The notes: generated from the sequence alone by a model not told the origin. Numbered from the stretch's first letter, positions 1-7,675 are shown. The stretch: 34,274 nucleotides of DNA from an uncultured Mycoplasmatota bacterium (GCA_947570175.1 CANOTJ010000011.1:1-34274), one strand, 5' to 3'. Numbers and translations: made by a program.

Positions 1-3
1 TCT

Positions 4-54
4 TTGTTTGTTATCAATAAATAAAATCGTGGACATTTTAACTAATGATTAACA
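4..54 (+). repeat. Left copy of 51-bp terminal inverted repeat
   Basis: These 51 bases are the exact reverse complement of the last 51 bases of the window (34224-34274). Read outward from the window interior, the repeat begins TGTTAATCATTAG and contains ATGTCCACG. Identity stops abruptly at base 54/55. A second GGACATTT motif lies just inside (63-70), about 32 bp from the one at 31-38, which recalls the multiple terminal repeats of IS21-family elements. No transposase is visible. The likeliest reading is that the window ends inside two oppositely oriented copies of a multicopy element. The IS21 assignment is inference only. Confidence 0.9.
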
Positions 55-129
55 GGTTTTTAGGACATTTCTCTATACATTAAGATTAGTAATTTCTAGA
101 TTTTAAATGTTTATGTTTAAGACAGATTA

Positions 130-138
130 TGTTATAAT
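130..138 (+). promoter_or_regulatory. Extended -10 promoter of the 159-797 gene
   Basis: TG-T-TATAAT extended -10 with only a weak -35 (TTTATG at 110-115, 17-bp spacer). The expected start near base 145 gives a leader of about 14 nt that still includes the GAGGTGGG ribosome binding site at 148-155. Confidence 0.7.
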
Positions 139-158
139 ATAAATATTGAGGTGGGAAT

Positions 159-797
159 ATGTTAAAATCAATAAATTCTTTAGAAGAAGCAATAAATGTT
201 ACAATGGAAAAATATTCTTATAAGGAAGAACAGAGACATCAAATTTATGAAAGATTAGAAAAAGGTGATTTTTCTATTATAACTTCAGATTATGGAGCTA
301 GACAATTTGTTATAAATCACTACCAAAAGTTGAAACAAAATGAAAGTTTTTCTCCATTTAAAGATTTTACGACCTTAACTAAATTCTTTGATAATGTATT
401 AAGCCATTATGGAATTTTTAAGAAAGATCAACGGGCATTGGGACTTTTATACAATGAGTTATTAAAATATGTAAACAATCCGAATCAAAAAGAAAAACTA
501 GAGAAATTATTAATAGAGGCTGCAAATCAGTATAATATGCAAGTAAGTAACCATGCAGGAGTATTACGCCATATTGATTTTTCAATGCCAGATTTAACGA
601 GAAAGGAAGCAGCATTTTTAACAACAACTTTTGCCACAATGGAGCATCAAAAACATCAAGTAACAGAAGCTTTATCAAAATTTCCTGTCTATCAACGCCA
701 ACTGCTAACGAACTTAGTTGCTTATTCCTACTATGAAAATGATTTCTCTATAAGCTTAGAGGATCAGATAAATCAAATAAAATCAAGTCAAAAATAA
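159..797 (+). CDS. Hypothetical protein, soluble, upstream of ezrA
   Basis: This encodes 212 aa that I do not recognise. No signal peptide or membrane segment is visible. The protein is mixed charged and mostly helical in appearance, with an aromatic-rich middle (about residues 65-105) and a helical Lys/Glu stretch around 108-122. The ATG follows a good GAGGTGGG ribosome binding site and a clear extended -10 promoter. A hairpin terminator follows directly, so it appears to be a single-gene transcript. It is the first gene inside the left terminal repeat. Its neighbour ezrA is a division gene, but adjacency alone does not assign a role. It is a real gene by promoter, ribosome binding site, length and terminator; function unknown. 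Confidence 0.8.
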   Translation: MLKSINSLEEAINVTMEKYSYKEEQRHQIYERLEKGDFSIITSDYGARQFVINHYQKLKQNESFSPFKDFTTLTKFFDNVLSHYGIFKKDQRALGLLYNELLKYVNNPNQKEKLEKLLIEAANQYNMQVSNHAGVLRHIDFSMPDLTRKEAAFLTTTFATMEHQKHQVTEALSKFPVYQRQLLTNLVAYSYYENDFSISLEDQINQIKSSQK

Positions 798-823
798 AGA
801 AAATAAAAATGTTTTCTTTTTTT
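796..823 (+). terminator. Rho-independent terminator after the 159-797 gene
   Basis: AAAGAAAA (796-803) pairs with TTTTCTTT (812-819) and a T run follows. The first stem bases overlap the stop codon at 795-797. The stem is AT-only, so it may be weak. Confidence 0.55.
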
Positions 824-883
824 GTGTAAAAATATGTAAAAAAAAAACGATTTGTGGTAGAATTATAATAGCGAGGTGGTAGG

Positions 884-2611
884 ATGAATACTATAGTCCT
901 TATTATAGTATCATTGGTGATAGTAGCAATTCTTTTAATTGTTGGAATATTATATGCCATTCAAAAAAAAAGAGATAAAGACATTAAACAACAATTAGAA
1001 AATTTAGAGATAGAAAAAAATAAGATTGATAGTACGCCGATTATTCCGGAATTATCAAAAATAGAATCTTATTTGAATAATGAAAAACTAGAATCTATGT
1101 ACAATAATTGGAAAGATCGTTTAGATGTTATTCGAACAAATCAGATTCCTAAAATAACAGATATGCTATTAGAGGCAGATTATTCTTTATCTAAAATGGA
1201 TTATAAAAGTGCAGTATATAAAATTGCCAAATTGGAAATGGAAATTTACAAGGTAAAAACCAATTCAGATTTTTTATTAAATGAGATTAAAGAAATAACA
1301 GGAAGCGAAGAAAGAAACCGAGGAATTATTACAAAATTGAAATCGATTTATCGGGATTTATATCAGAAATTTAGTACGTCAAAAGATGGATATGGAGATT
1401 TAGCAAATTCTGTTGAATTACAATTTGAAAACATTGCAAAACATTTTGAACAATTTGAAGTAATTATGGAGAAAAATGAGTATACTGAAGTTACTTCTAT
1501 TATCAAGACCATTGATGAGATGTTAAAACATATGACAGTAGTTGTGGAAGAGATTCCAAGTATTGTTTTACTCGTGACTAGTATTTTACCTAAAAAAATA
1601 AAAGAAGTACAAGTAGAATATGAAAAATTAAAAAAACAAGGGTTTCCCCTTGACTATTTAAATATTGAATATAACATTAAAGAAGCTTATGCTAAAATGA
1701 ATGACATTATGGAAAGAGGAAAAGTACTAAACTTAGAAGATAGTTTATTTGAACTAAAAGTGCTTTCTGATTATTTTGATTCTGTATTTACAGATTATGA
1801 AAAAGAAAAAGTAGATCGTAGTACCTATGATGAAGTAAAAGAACATTTCAGTAAGAAATTAGATAAAAACAATAAACTAATGGACGAAATTTTGAGTCAA
1901 ATGGATGAAATCAAAACAGTTTATAGTCTATCTAGTGAAGATGTCCAGTCCCTATATACTATAAAAGATGAATTAGATGCATTAACAAACGATTATAAGA
2001 TCTTGATGAGTCATACAGGAAATAATACATTTGCATTCTCCAAACTGATTCGAGAAATCGAAAATTTATCTTTAAAATTATCTAATATTGAAGAGAGAGT
2101 TGATATTATTTTAGATTCCATTGGTAGTATGAAAGAGGACGAGATAAGGGCAAGACAACAGTTAGAGGAAATCAAATTAATTTTAAAAGATTCTAAGTAT
2201 AAAATTCGAGAATATAATTTACCAATCATTCCAAAAAATTATTTTGTTGAACTAAATGAAGCCCAGGTAGCAATTAAAGAGATTATAAAAGAATTAGATA
2301 AAAAACCAATTACAATAGATGTATTAAATACTAGGGTAGATACTGCTAGAGATTTGGTTTTAAAACTTTATAACACAACGAAAGAAATGATGAAAACAGC
2401 TATGTTTGCTGAAATGGCAATTGTTTATGGAAATCGTTATCGAACAGAATCAGAAGACTTAGATAAATATTTGACATATGCAGAAAGACTATTTTATAAA
2501 GGGGAATATCAAAAATCATTGGAATTAAGTATTAATTCATTAAATAAAATAGAAAAAGGGATTTATGATAAATTATTAAATTTGTATGCAACAAAAAAAG
2601 AGGTTTCCTAA
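884..2611 (+). CDS. ezrA: EzrA, septation ring formation regulator
   Basis: EzrA is a membrane-anchored negative regulator of FtsZ ring assembly that also links FtsZ to cell wall synthesis in Firmicutes. At 575 aa the length matches the family (about 560-575). Residues 2-26 form one N-terminal transmembrane segment, followed by a long cytoplasmic helical array with coiled-coil character throughout. Residues about 195-255 carry the family pattern: a short helix with NEYTEV, then TVVVEEIPSIV and LPKKIKEVQVEYEKLKKQG. The start is preceded by GAGGTGG (873-879). A TATAAT box at 864-869 leaves a leader of under 10 nt, so the exact transcription start matters for the ribosome binding site. EzrA is characteristic of Bacilli and relatives, which helps place the organism. 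Confidence 0.9.
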   Translation: MNTIVLIIVSLVIVAILLIVGILYAIQKKRDKDIKQQLENLEIEKNKIDSTPIIPELSKIESYLNNEKLESMYNNWKDRLDVIRTNQIPKITDMLLEADYSLSKMDYKSAVYKIAKLEMEIYKVKTNSDFLLNEIKEITGSEERNRGIITKLKSIYRDLYQKFSTSKDGYGDLANSVELQFENIAKHFEQFEVIMEKNEYTEVTSIIKTIDEMLKHMTVVVEEIPSIVLLVTSILPKKIKEVQVEYEKLKKQGFPLDYLNIEYNIKEAYAKMNDIMERGKVLNLEDSLFELKVLSDYFDSVFTDYEKEKVDRSTYDEVKEHFSKKLDKNNKLMDEILSQMDEIKTVYSLSSEDVQSLYTIKDELDALTNDYKILMSHTGNNTFAFSKLIREIENLSLKLSNIEERVDIILDSIGSMKEDEIRARQQLEEIKLILKDSKYKIREYNLPIIPKNYFVELNEAQVAIKEIIKELDKKPITIDVLNTRVDTARDLVLKLYNTTKEMMKTAMFAEMAIVYGNRYRTESEDLDKYLTYAERLFYKGEYQKSLELSINSLNKIEKGIYDKLLNLYATKKEVS

Positions 2612-2620
2612 TCTCTTTTT
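2595..2620. terminator. Bidirectional terminator between ezrA and ibrB-like gene
   Basis: AAAAAGAG (2595-2602) pairs with CTCTTTTT (2613-2620). The hairpin spans the ezrA stop codon and touches the end of the convergent minus-strand gene, with T runs usable in both directions. Confidence 0.65.
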
Positions 2621-3140
2621 AGTTTTCTTTGTAATACTTACTCTCAAATTCTTCCCAGGATTTACTAAACTCATGATTTTGAAAAGCTTCTTTTAAACCA
2701 GTCACTTGTTTTAAACGAATTACTTCATCCATTTCCATTCCCAATTCTTTACAAATTCTTTTTTCATTCCAACCTAATTCTGTTAGCTCAGCTACAATTT
2801 TACTGATGTCTTTAATCTGATGAGTTCCTCTAGCTCTATTATGTCGAATAGTAGAAGCCATTCTATTTTGAATTCCTTTCTTGATGACAACGATTGGGAT
2901 TTCTTTTAAATGAAAAAACTCTTTCGCACAACGATATCGGTGGAAACCATCTACTATAATATATATATCTTGCTTTTTATCATGATAAGCTACAATTGGT
3001 TGTGTATATCCATCTTTTTCGATAGAATGTTTTAGTAATAATAACTCTGGTTTTGCTATCTTGTTTGGATTGTAATCATTCGCAACCACCTTATAAATAG
3101 GAACCATTTGAACGTTTAATACAGGAAATTCAATTTTCAT
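2619..3140 (-). CDS. ParB-like nuclease-fold protein, IbrB-like
   Basis: A 173-aa protein with an N-terminal ParB/Srx-type domain. It includes the DGYTQPIVAY segment, where the fold positions its substrate, and VDGFHRYRCAKEF, which corresponds to the ParB box GERR region but reads GFHR. A C-terminal helix-turn-helix-like part (about residues 110-150) includes ISKIVAELTELGWNEKRICKELG. Solo ParB-domain proteins of this size paired with a PAPS-reductase-like protein are known as IbrB (with IbrA), described as regulators of prophage-encoded eib genes in E. coli. The start overlaps the end of the upstream GNAT-like gene by 11 bp, indicating translational coupling. It is not the chromosome-partitioning ParB: it is too short, no parA is near, and the context is wrong. 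Whether it binds DNA or acts as a CTPase or ATPase is not visible. Confidence 0.8.
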   Translation of the reverse strand: MKIEFPVLNVQMVPIYKVVANDYNPNKIAKPELLLLKHSIEKDGYTQPIVAYHDKKQDIYIIVDGFHRYRCAKEFFHLKEIPIVVIKKGIQNRMASTIRHNRARGTHQIKDISKIVAELTELGWNEKRICKELGMEMDEVIRLKQVTGLKEAFQNHEFSKSWEEFESKYYKEN

Positions 3141-3546
3141 GATTAAACTCCCATAGCATACATGAGTAGCTACCTTTAGATCCTATTTTTTGAAAACCTA
3201 ATTGTTTTAATATCTTAAGTTCATCTTGATGACAGGACAATAATTTAATATTCCCTGCTTTGTAAAGATGAAACATATGTTGAATTATATTTTTTAAATG
3301 CTCCATATTATTATATTTTTCAACCAAATAAATATCCGAAAAAGTAGTGCAATGATTTCCGATTTTAATACCACAAAAACCAACTAATTCCTTTTTTAAA
3401 AAAAATAGATACCAAGACTTATCTCTGTCATTAATTAGATATGGTAATTTTTTTCGATAAATCCTTTCTGAAAAGAACCTTCCCATAATGGAGTAGAATT
3501 CTGCTTTGTTATAATTTCCAATAAATTCTTTTACTTCATACATCAT
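3130..3546 (-). CDS. GNAT-like acetyltransferase, middle gene of ibrAB-like module
   Basis: A 138-aa protein resembling small GNAT-fold proteins. ELVGFCGIKI looks like strand beta 3-4, DIYLVEKYNN beta 4-5, and the C-terminal part ending ILKQLGFQKIGSKGSYSCM is typical of GNAT proteins. The acetyl-CoA pyrophosphate loop (R/Q-x-x-G-x-G/A) is not evident after the DIYLVEKYNN strand, so catalytic competence is doubtful. It lies 13 bp after the PAPS-reductase-like gene and overlaps the ParB-like gene by 11 bp, so all three are one operon. Two ATGs open the frame (3546 and 3543) behind a GAGGTGAAAT ribosome binding site. Its partner or substrate is unknown. Confidence 0.65.
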   Translation of the reverse strand: MMYEVKEFIGNYNKAEFYSIMGRFFSERIYRKKLPYLINDRDKSWYLFFLKKELVGFCGIKIGNHCTTFSDIYLVEKYNNMEHLKNIIQHMFHLYKAGNIKLLSCHQDELKILKQLGFQKIGSKGSYSCMLWEFNHEN

Positions 3547-3559
3547 ATTTCACCTCTAT

Positions 3560-4804
3560 TTATGTCATGTTTTTATATTTCCCTTGCAGTTCTAATAGTT
3601 TTTTTGTATCCTTTTTGTTTTGACAAAAACTAAGCCTTTTCATATAAAAATCATTATGCTCTAATGCCCGAGCAATTCTTCTCCAACTTGCTATTTTTTT
3701 TGCATTCTCTAATCTTTTATCTTCTTCATCATTTATTTCAGAAACAGGAATTCCCTTTTTTCTCTCATACCAATCAAAAAAAGCTTTAATTTTATAGTAA
3801 TAGTGATCCCGAAGTTCTGGAACATATAAACCCAAACTCTCTAGTAGAAAAACTGCATATTCTTGCCAAGTCATAGAATCAGGTTTTTCTGTCTTAATCA
3901 CCCCTAAAACACTAGTGCGACAATAAATATTACCAAAGTTTACTCCATGAACACGATTTAATACTTTTTCCCAAGTTTCATACTCTAAAGATTTAAATTG
4001 ATCAAGCCCTTTTTTTTGGTCATCCCCATATGGTTGGCATAGGCGTTGTTCATAAATTGGGACACCATTTTTATACATTTGCTCATAAATGGAATTAAAC
4101 TTTAAATTTAAGTTAGAAACAGCAGTCCAAATATCTGAAGTTTTCCAATCATAAATTGGGAAACAACTATAGGTATTGGTTTTTTTGATTCCAATTTTTA
4201 TTCTAGTGGTCCAGCTTTTATTCTGAAATGTTTCTTTCTTTTTATTAATTAGCGTTCGAAAACGGTTCAAACTTTCATCACTTCGAATAGCAACACAACA
4301 TGCAATACTGCCCTTTTTAGTTTTACTAAACCAATCTGCAAAGTAATCAATAAAATCTTCGAATTCCATTCCTTTCTGAAACCATGTCCATTCTTTAGGC
4401 ATGTTTTTTTCTTGAATTACCCATTTATTTTTTGGCATCTCGCGGACCCATTTATTTTTTTCGTTTGTATCCCAACAAATCCATTTAGATTGAATGACGG
4501 AAACAGCATTACGTAGTGATAAAGGAAGCGCTATCCAATACCAATGATCTAATACATCTTCCACCTCTGTTATTAATTCCTCAACATGATTGATAGTTGC
4601 TTTATACTGTGCTTCAAAATCTATATATAATACACTAAACTTCACATTCATTTCTCTTGCTACTTTTGCTGCTAACTGCAACATAACACTACTATCTTTT
4701 CCACCACTAATAGAAAAATAATAATCATCAAAATTTTCAAAAATATAATACAATCGTTCCAAGGTAGCGGTTAATACATCTTTTTCTGTAAATACTTTTG
4801 GCAT
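3560..4804 (-). CDS. PAPS-reductase-like PP-loop ATPase, IbrA-like
   Basis: A 414-aa protein of the phosphoadenosine phosphosulfate reductase / N-type ATP pyrophosphatase superfamily. The PP-loop SGGKDS is at residues 33-38, followed by a Rossmann-like half (YIDFEAQY). Further conserved blocks are CCVAIRSDESLNR, SCFPIYDWKTSDIW and RLCQPYGDDQKKGL. This extended architecture matches IbrA rather than assimilatory CysH, and no sulfate assimilation genes are near. DndC, from DNA phosphorothioation, is a more distant relative in the same superfamily. It is first in a three-gene minus-strand unit with the GNAT-like and ParB-like genes. An extended -10 lies at 4862-4870 and the leader contains a perfect palindrome. 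The family is clear; the biochemical role is not established. Confidence 0.82.
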   Translation of the reverse strand: MPKVFTEKDVLTATLERLYYIFENFDDYYFSISGGKDSSVMLQLAAKVAREMNVKFSVLYIDFEAQYKATINHVEELITEVEDVLDHWYWIALPLSLRNAVSVIQSKWICWDTNEKNKWVREMPKNKWVIQEKNMPKEWTWFQKGMEFEDFIDYFADWFSKTKKGSIACCVAIRSDESLNRFRTLINKKKETFQNKSWTTRIKIGIKKTNTYSCFPIYDWKTSDIWTAVSNLNLKFNSIYEQMYKNGVPIYEQRLCQPYGDDQKKGLDQFKSLEYETWEKVLNRVHGVNFGNIYCRTSVLGVIKTEKPDSMTWQEYAVFLLESLGLYVPELRDHYYYKIKAFFDWYERKKGIPVSEINDEEDKRLENAKKIASWRRIARALEHNDFYMKRLSFCQNKKDTKKLLELQGKYKNMT

Positions 4805-4829
4805 TGCTTACACCTCATATATATAAAAT

Positions 4830-4844
4830 TGGAAAAATTTTCCA
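4830..4844. promoter_or_regulatory. Perfect palindrome in leader of ibrA-like operon
   Basis: TGGAAAA-A-TTTTCCA is a perfect 15-nt inverted repeat between the minus-strand -10 box (4862-4870) and the start codon at 4804. It could be an operator or a small leader hairpin. It lacks the T run in the sense direction expected of a terminator. Confidence 0.5.
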
Positions 4845-4861
4845 TTTATTCTATTAATTTG

Positions 4862-4870
4862 ATTATAACA
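4862..4870 (-). promoter_or_regulatory. Extended -10 promoter of ibrA-like operon
   Basis: On the minus strand this reads TG-T-TATAAT. The leader to the start codon at 4804 would be about 50 nt, longer than elsewhere in the window, and holds the palindrome at 4830-4844. Confidence 0.65.
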
Positions 4871-4938
4871 TGTATTTTAATAAATTTCCAAATTTTAGAT
4901 ATAATAATAAGTAAACACTTTTCATATTTAAAAATTTC

Positions 4939-4947
4939 TGATATAAT
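4939..4947 (+). promoter_or_regulatory. Extended -10 promoter of the 4978-5847 gene
   Basis: TG-A-TATAAT, 30 nt upstream of the ATG at 4978. A second TATAAT-like sequence lies near 4901. Confidence 0.6.
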
Positions 4948-4977
4948 TTATATATTAAGATAAGGGTAGGTGTGATA

Positions 4978-5847
4978 ATGAATAATAACGATCAAAATAA
5001 ATTTTCACAAACAGATGATTTTGAAATCATCGATCTTCCAATGGATCAAGGAGTACAACAAAATACAAATGGTAATAGTCAAGGAGAAGGAATTACCTCT
5101 TTTGATAATGGAAATCAGCAGAATTTTCCACCTAGCTATACAGAAATGCCAATAGGAAATTCTTCTTTTCCATCTCAGGATGTGAATCATGCAACTTTGG
5201 AAAATTCTTTTCCTACTTCACAAGTAGAGATGACTCCTCCTAATCAGGAGTCACAATCTAAAGTGTATATTCCAAAAAAAGATGTTTCAACAGATGAAAA
5301 ACCAGTCAAAGAGAAACTTGATAAAAGTACAAAAGAAATGATTACAATGGGAGTCATTGTTGCTATTACAATCATACTACTACCAGTTTTATATAATTTA
5401 ACAACTGGTAAATATCATGTAATAGATAAGATTAAGGGATTGTTTAATAAGCATGAAGCACAACAAACTGAGAATACAGATTCTACGGAAGAAACAGAAC
5501 CTGTAAAAGTGGATGTTGAGAAAAGTGAAGAGACTGAAGAAACAGACTCCTTCACATTTGATTTTTCAGAATATGATAATCAAGTTGTAAATACAGAGGC
5601 TATTAAAAATTTATTGATAGATTATCAAAATAATTTAACTGTTCTAGATTCTGCTATTCAAAATAATTTCCAAGTTATCACAATTACGATTGCAAAAGAT
5701 ATGAGGAATGTACAAAGTACGATTACGGATTCACAAACCACCATTCAAAATTTTATTACTCAATATTTATCTAAAGAGTACAATTTTGTAACTACAGTAG
5801 TTGATAATAATGATGGAACGTTTACTATTCAAGCAAAACAACAATAA
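4978..5847 (+). CDS. Single-pass membrane protein with Asn/Gln-rich N-terminus
   Basis: A 289-aa protein of unknown function. Residues 1 to about 100 are low-complexity and rich in Asn, Gln, Ser and Pro. A Lys-rich stretch precedes one transmembrane segment at about 118-138 (MGVIVAITIILLPVLYNL). After it comes an acidic Glu/Thr linker and a C-terminal domain of about 95 residues beginning near FTFDFSEYDNQ. By the positive-inside rule the N-terminus is cytoplasmic and the C-terminal domain is outside. I chose the ATG at 4978 over an in-frame GTG at 4972 because AGGTG (4968-4972) is then well spaced. It has its own promoter and a terminator at 5918-5954. No known domain is recognised. Confidence 0.75.
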   Translation: MNNNDQNKFSQTDDFEIIDLPMDQGVQQNTNGNSQGEGITSFDNGNQQNFPPSYTEMPIGNSSFPSQDVNHATLENSFPTSQVEMTPPNQESQSKVYIPKKDVSTDEKPVKEKLDKSTKEMITMGVIVAITIILLPVLYNLTTGKYHVIDKIKGLFNKHEAQQTENTDSTEETEPVKVDVEKSEETEETDSFTFDFSEYDNQVVNTEAIKNLLIDYQNNLTVLDSAIQNNFQVITITIAKDMRNVQSTITDSQTTIQNFITQYLSKEYNFVTTVVDNNDGTFTIQAKQQ

Positions 5848-5917
5848 CTATTGGTAATCGGTAAGTAAAATTGGCCGACTAAACCTTTTTATTATATTAT
5901 GCTTACTGTTTTGAAAG

Positions 5918-5954
5918 AAAAAATACATCTCTAAAAAATAGAAATGTATTTTTT
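5918..5954. terminator. Bidirectional terminator between convergent genes
   Basis: AAAAAATACAT (5918-5928) pairs perfectly with ATGTATTTTTT (5944-5954), flanked by A and T runs. It serves the plus-strand membrane protein and the minus-strand RNHCP gene. Confidence 0.8.
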
Positions 5955-5968
5955 AATACAATAAATGT

Positions 5969-6271
5969 TTATTGAATAACAGATAATTTGATAATTAAAT
6001 CCATATTATCATCATCAGCTATAATATTTTTATGTTTCTCTCCACATCTTTGGCATTGATAGATAATTTTAAAACTTTTTTTAAACTTTTCAACTCCAAT
6101 TGGTTTTAATAATCCTAGGCAAGTATTAGAACGATCCCCAGGCATAATATCAACATGTTTAGAATAAAGACAAAAAGGGCAATGATCACGAGAAGTAGAG
6201 GTAGCTTTTTTAACTTCTTTACCACAATTTTCACAAATAAATTTTTCATTATTCATATAAAATCTTTTCAT
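5969..6271 (-). CDS. RNHCP-type zinc-ribbon protein
   Basis: A protein of about 100 aa with two zinc-ribbon-like Cys pairs: FICENCGKEV near the N-terminus and YQCQRCGEKH near the C-terminus. Between them lies the signature SRDHCPFCLYSKHVD followed by PGDRSNTCLG. This matches the RNHCP domain, named for the Arg-Asn-His-Cys-Pro core; here the core reads RDHCP. The function of the family is unknown. The frame is open upstream to 6304, but the minus-strand -10 box (TG-A-TATAAT, 6288-6296) places the transcript start near 6280. I therefore choose the ATG at 6269-6271 with GGTGA upstream; an ATG at 6254-6256 is the alternative. It is divergent from scpA with overlapping promoter space. Confidence 0.8.
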   Translation of the reverse strand: MKRFYMNNEKFICENCGKEVKKATSTSRDHCPFCLYSKHVDIMPGDRSNTCLGLLKPIGVEKFKKSFKIIYQCQRCGEKHKNIIADDDNMDLIIKLSVIQ

Positions 6272-6287
6272 TCTATTCACCATGCCT

Positions 6288-6320
6288 ATTATATCACAAA
6301 CCAAAAAAATATGTTATAAT
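6288..6320. promoter_or_regulatory. Divergent promoter pair, RNHCP gene and scpA
   Basis: Minus-strand TG-A-TATAAT at 6288-6296 drives the RNHCP gene and plus-strand TG-T-TATAAT at 6312-6320 drives scpA. The two -10 boxes are only 15 bp apart, facing away from each other, so polymerase binding at one should occlude the other. Confidence 0.65.
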
Positions 6321-6338
6321 AGCTTTGGGCGTGATTTT

Positions 6339-7061
6339 ATGGAATGTAAAATTTTAATAAATGATTTTGAGGGTCCAATGGATTTACTTCTTCATTTAAT
6401 AAAAAAGGACAATATTGATATTTGTGATATTTGCGTTAGTGATATAACAAGGCAATATTTAGATTATTTAGAAAAAATGGAAGAATTGGATTTAAATGTC
6501 GCAAGTGAATACTTAACTTTAGCGGCAGAGCTAATTGAAATGAAATCAGCTATACTGCTTCCAAAACCAGAAATTTTAGAAGATGAATATGAAGAAGATC
6601 CTAGAGAAAATTTAATAAAACGTTTAATAGAGTATCAAAGAATTAAAGATACGACACCTAAGTTAAAACGATTGGAAGAAGAAAGAAAACAATTATATAC
6701 AAAAGTGCCAAGTAATATGAAACAATATCAAAAAGAAGAAAGTGTGAGTTTTAAAGATATTGATTTTAATGTTTTAATGGAGGCTTTTTCTAAATTTCTA
6801 GAGAGAAAAGAAGATGAGAAACCATTAAATACAAAAATAACTAAAAAGGAATATTCTGTCAGTAAACGAAGTAAACAGATTAAAGCTTTATTATTAAAAA
6901 AGAAAAAGATAAAGTTTGAAGAATTATTTGAAATTCGTACAAAAGACTACATTGTTGTAACCTTTTTATCCATTTTATCAATGGCCAAAAAACAAGAATT
7001 GAATATTCGACAAGAAGATAATTTTGGAAGTATAGTTCTAGCACTAAAAGGAAGTGATTAG
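6339..7061 (+). CDS. scpA: ScpA, kleisin subunit of SMC condensin
   Basis: ScpA bridges the SMC heads and, with ScpB, forms the condensin complex that compacts and segregates the chromosome. The 240-aa protein opens with the family N-terminus INDFEGPMDLLLHLIKK. It continues with LNVASEYLTLAAELIEMKS and has a C-terminal winged-helix region ending KDYIVVTFLSILSMAKK. The frame extends up to 6282, but that lies upstream of the promoter (6312-6320), so ATG 6339 is the right start. scpB follows at once, as in most Firmicutes. Confidence 0.93.
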   Translation: MECKILINDFEGPMDLLLHLIKKDNIDICDICVSDITRQYLDYLEKMEELDLNVASEYLTLAAELIEMKSAILLPKPEILEDEYEEDPRENLIKRLIEYQRIKDTTPKLKRLEEERKQLYTKVPSNMKQYQKEESVSFKDIDFNVLMEAFSKFLERKEDEKPLNTKITKKEYSVSKRSKQIKALLLKKKKIKFEELFEIRTKDYIVVTFLSILSMAKKQELNIRQEDNFGSIVLALKGSD

Positions 7062-7062
7062 G

Positions 7063-7638
7063 TTGAATTTAATACCAATATTAGAGGGAATGCTTTTTAT
7101 TGTAGGGGAAGATGGATTAACTTCAGAAAGAATTAAAGAAGTATTGGATATTGATGATGAGAGATTAGATCAGCTATTAACTCAGTTACATCATATTTAT
7201 GAAAATGAAAATAGAGGAATTCGCTTAGAAGTTCTAGGAAATAGATTAAAATTGACAACAAAAAAAGAACATAAGGAATACTATGAACGATTAACAGAAG
7301 TAACGGAAGAAAATGTACTAAGCCAAGCAGCTTTAGAAACTTTAGCTATTATTGCTTATAATCAACCAATTACCAGATTATCAGTAGATGAAATTAGAGG
7401 TATTAATAGTGGACATATGATTCGAAAGTTAGTTTCCCAAAATTTAGTGGAAGAGATGGGAAGATCAGATACCCCAGGAAGACCTATTTTGTATGGCGTA
7501 ACAAAAGAATTTTTAGATTACTTTGGCTTAGCGGATATTAAAGATTTACCTCCTTTGGAAGATACGAAGGAGACAATAGAAGAAGAGAGAGATTTATTTG
7601 AATCAAAATATAAAGAAGTAACAGAAAATATTGAATAA
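7063..7638 (+). CDS. scpB: ScpB, SMC condensin accessory subunit
   Basis: A 191-aa winged-helix protein that dimerises and binds the middle of ScpA. Diagnostic segments are SQAALETLAIIAYNQPITR, VDEIRGINS and GRSDTPGRPILYGVTKEFLDYFGL. I choose the TTG at 7063, one base after the scpA stop, because AAAGGAAG then sits at normal distance. A GTG at 7054, inside the end of scpA, is the alternative and would place the ribosome binding site too close. Coupled to scpA. The C-terminal tail is acidic, as is common. Confidence 0.92.
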   Translation: MNLIPILEGMLFIVGEDGLTSERIKEVLDIDDERLDQLLTQLHHIYENENRGIRLEVLGNRLKLTTKKEHKEYYERLTEVTEENVLSQAALETLAIIAYNQPITRLSVDEIRGINSGHMIRKLVSQNLVEEMGRSDTPGRPILYGVTKEFLDYFGLADIKDLPPLEDTKETIEEERDLFESKYKEVTENIE

Positions 7639-7659
7639 AATAAAACCATATGGTATAAT
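7631..7659 (+). promoter_or_regulatory. tRNA-Leu promoter
   Basis: TTGAAT (7631-7636), a 17-bp spacer, then TATAAT (7654-7659) with an extended TG-G. It overlaps the last codons of scpB and starts transcription about 10 nt before the mature tRNA. Confidence 0.7.
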
Positions 7660-7675
7660 TATTTTGTTCTTTTAT

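Noticed and set aside
2619-3140. Chromosome partition protein ParB
   Set aside because: Too short, lacks the ParB dimerisation domain, no parA or parS in the window, and paired with an IbrA-like gene.
3560-4804. Assimilatory PAPS reductase (CysH)
   Set aside because: Much longer than CysH, no sulfate assimilation neighbours, and sequence blocks fit the IbrA type.
5848-5917. Possible small gene or structured RNA after the 4978 gene
   Set aside because: No open frame with a ribosome binding site, and only short interrupted inverted repeats (TCGG/CCGA, GTAAG/CTTAC) without supporting features.
6282-6338. Upstream start for scpA
   Set aside because: It lies before the -10 box at 6312-6320, and the family N-terminus begins at ATG 6339.
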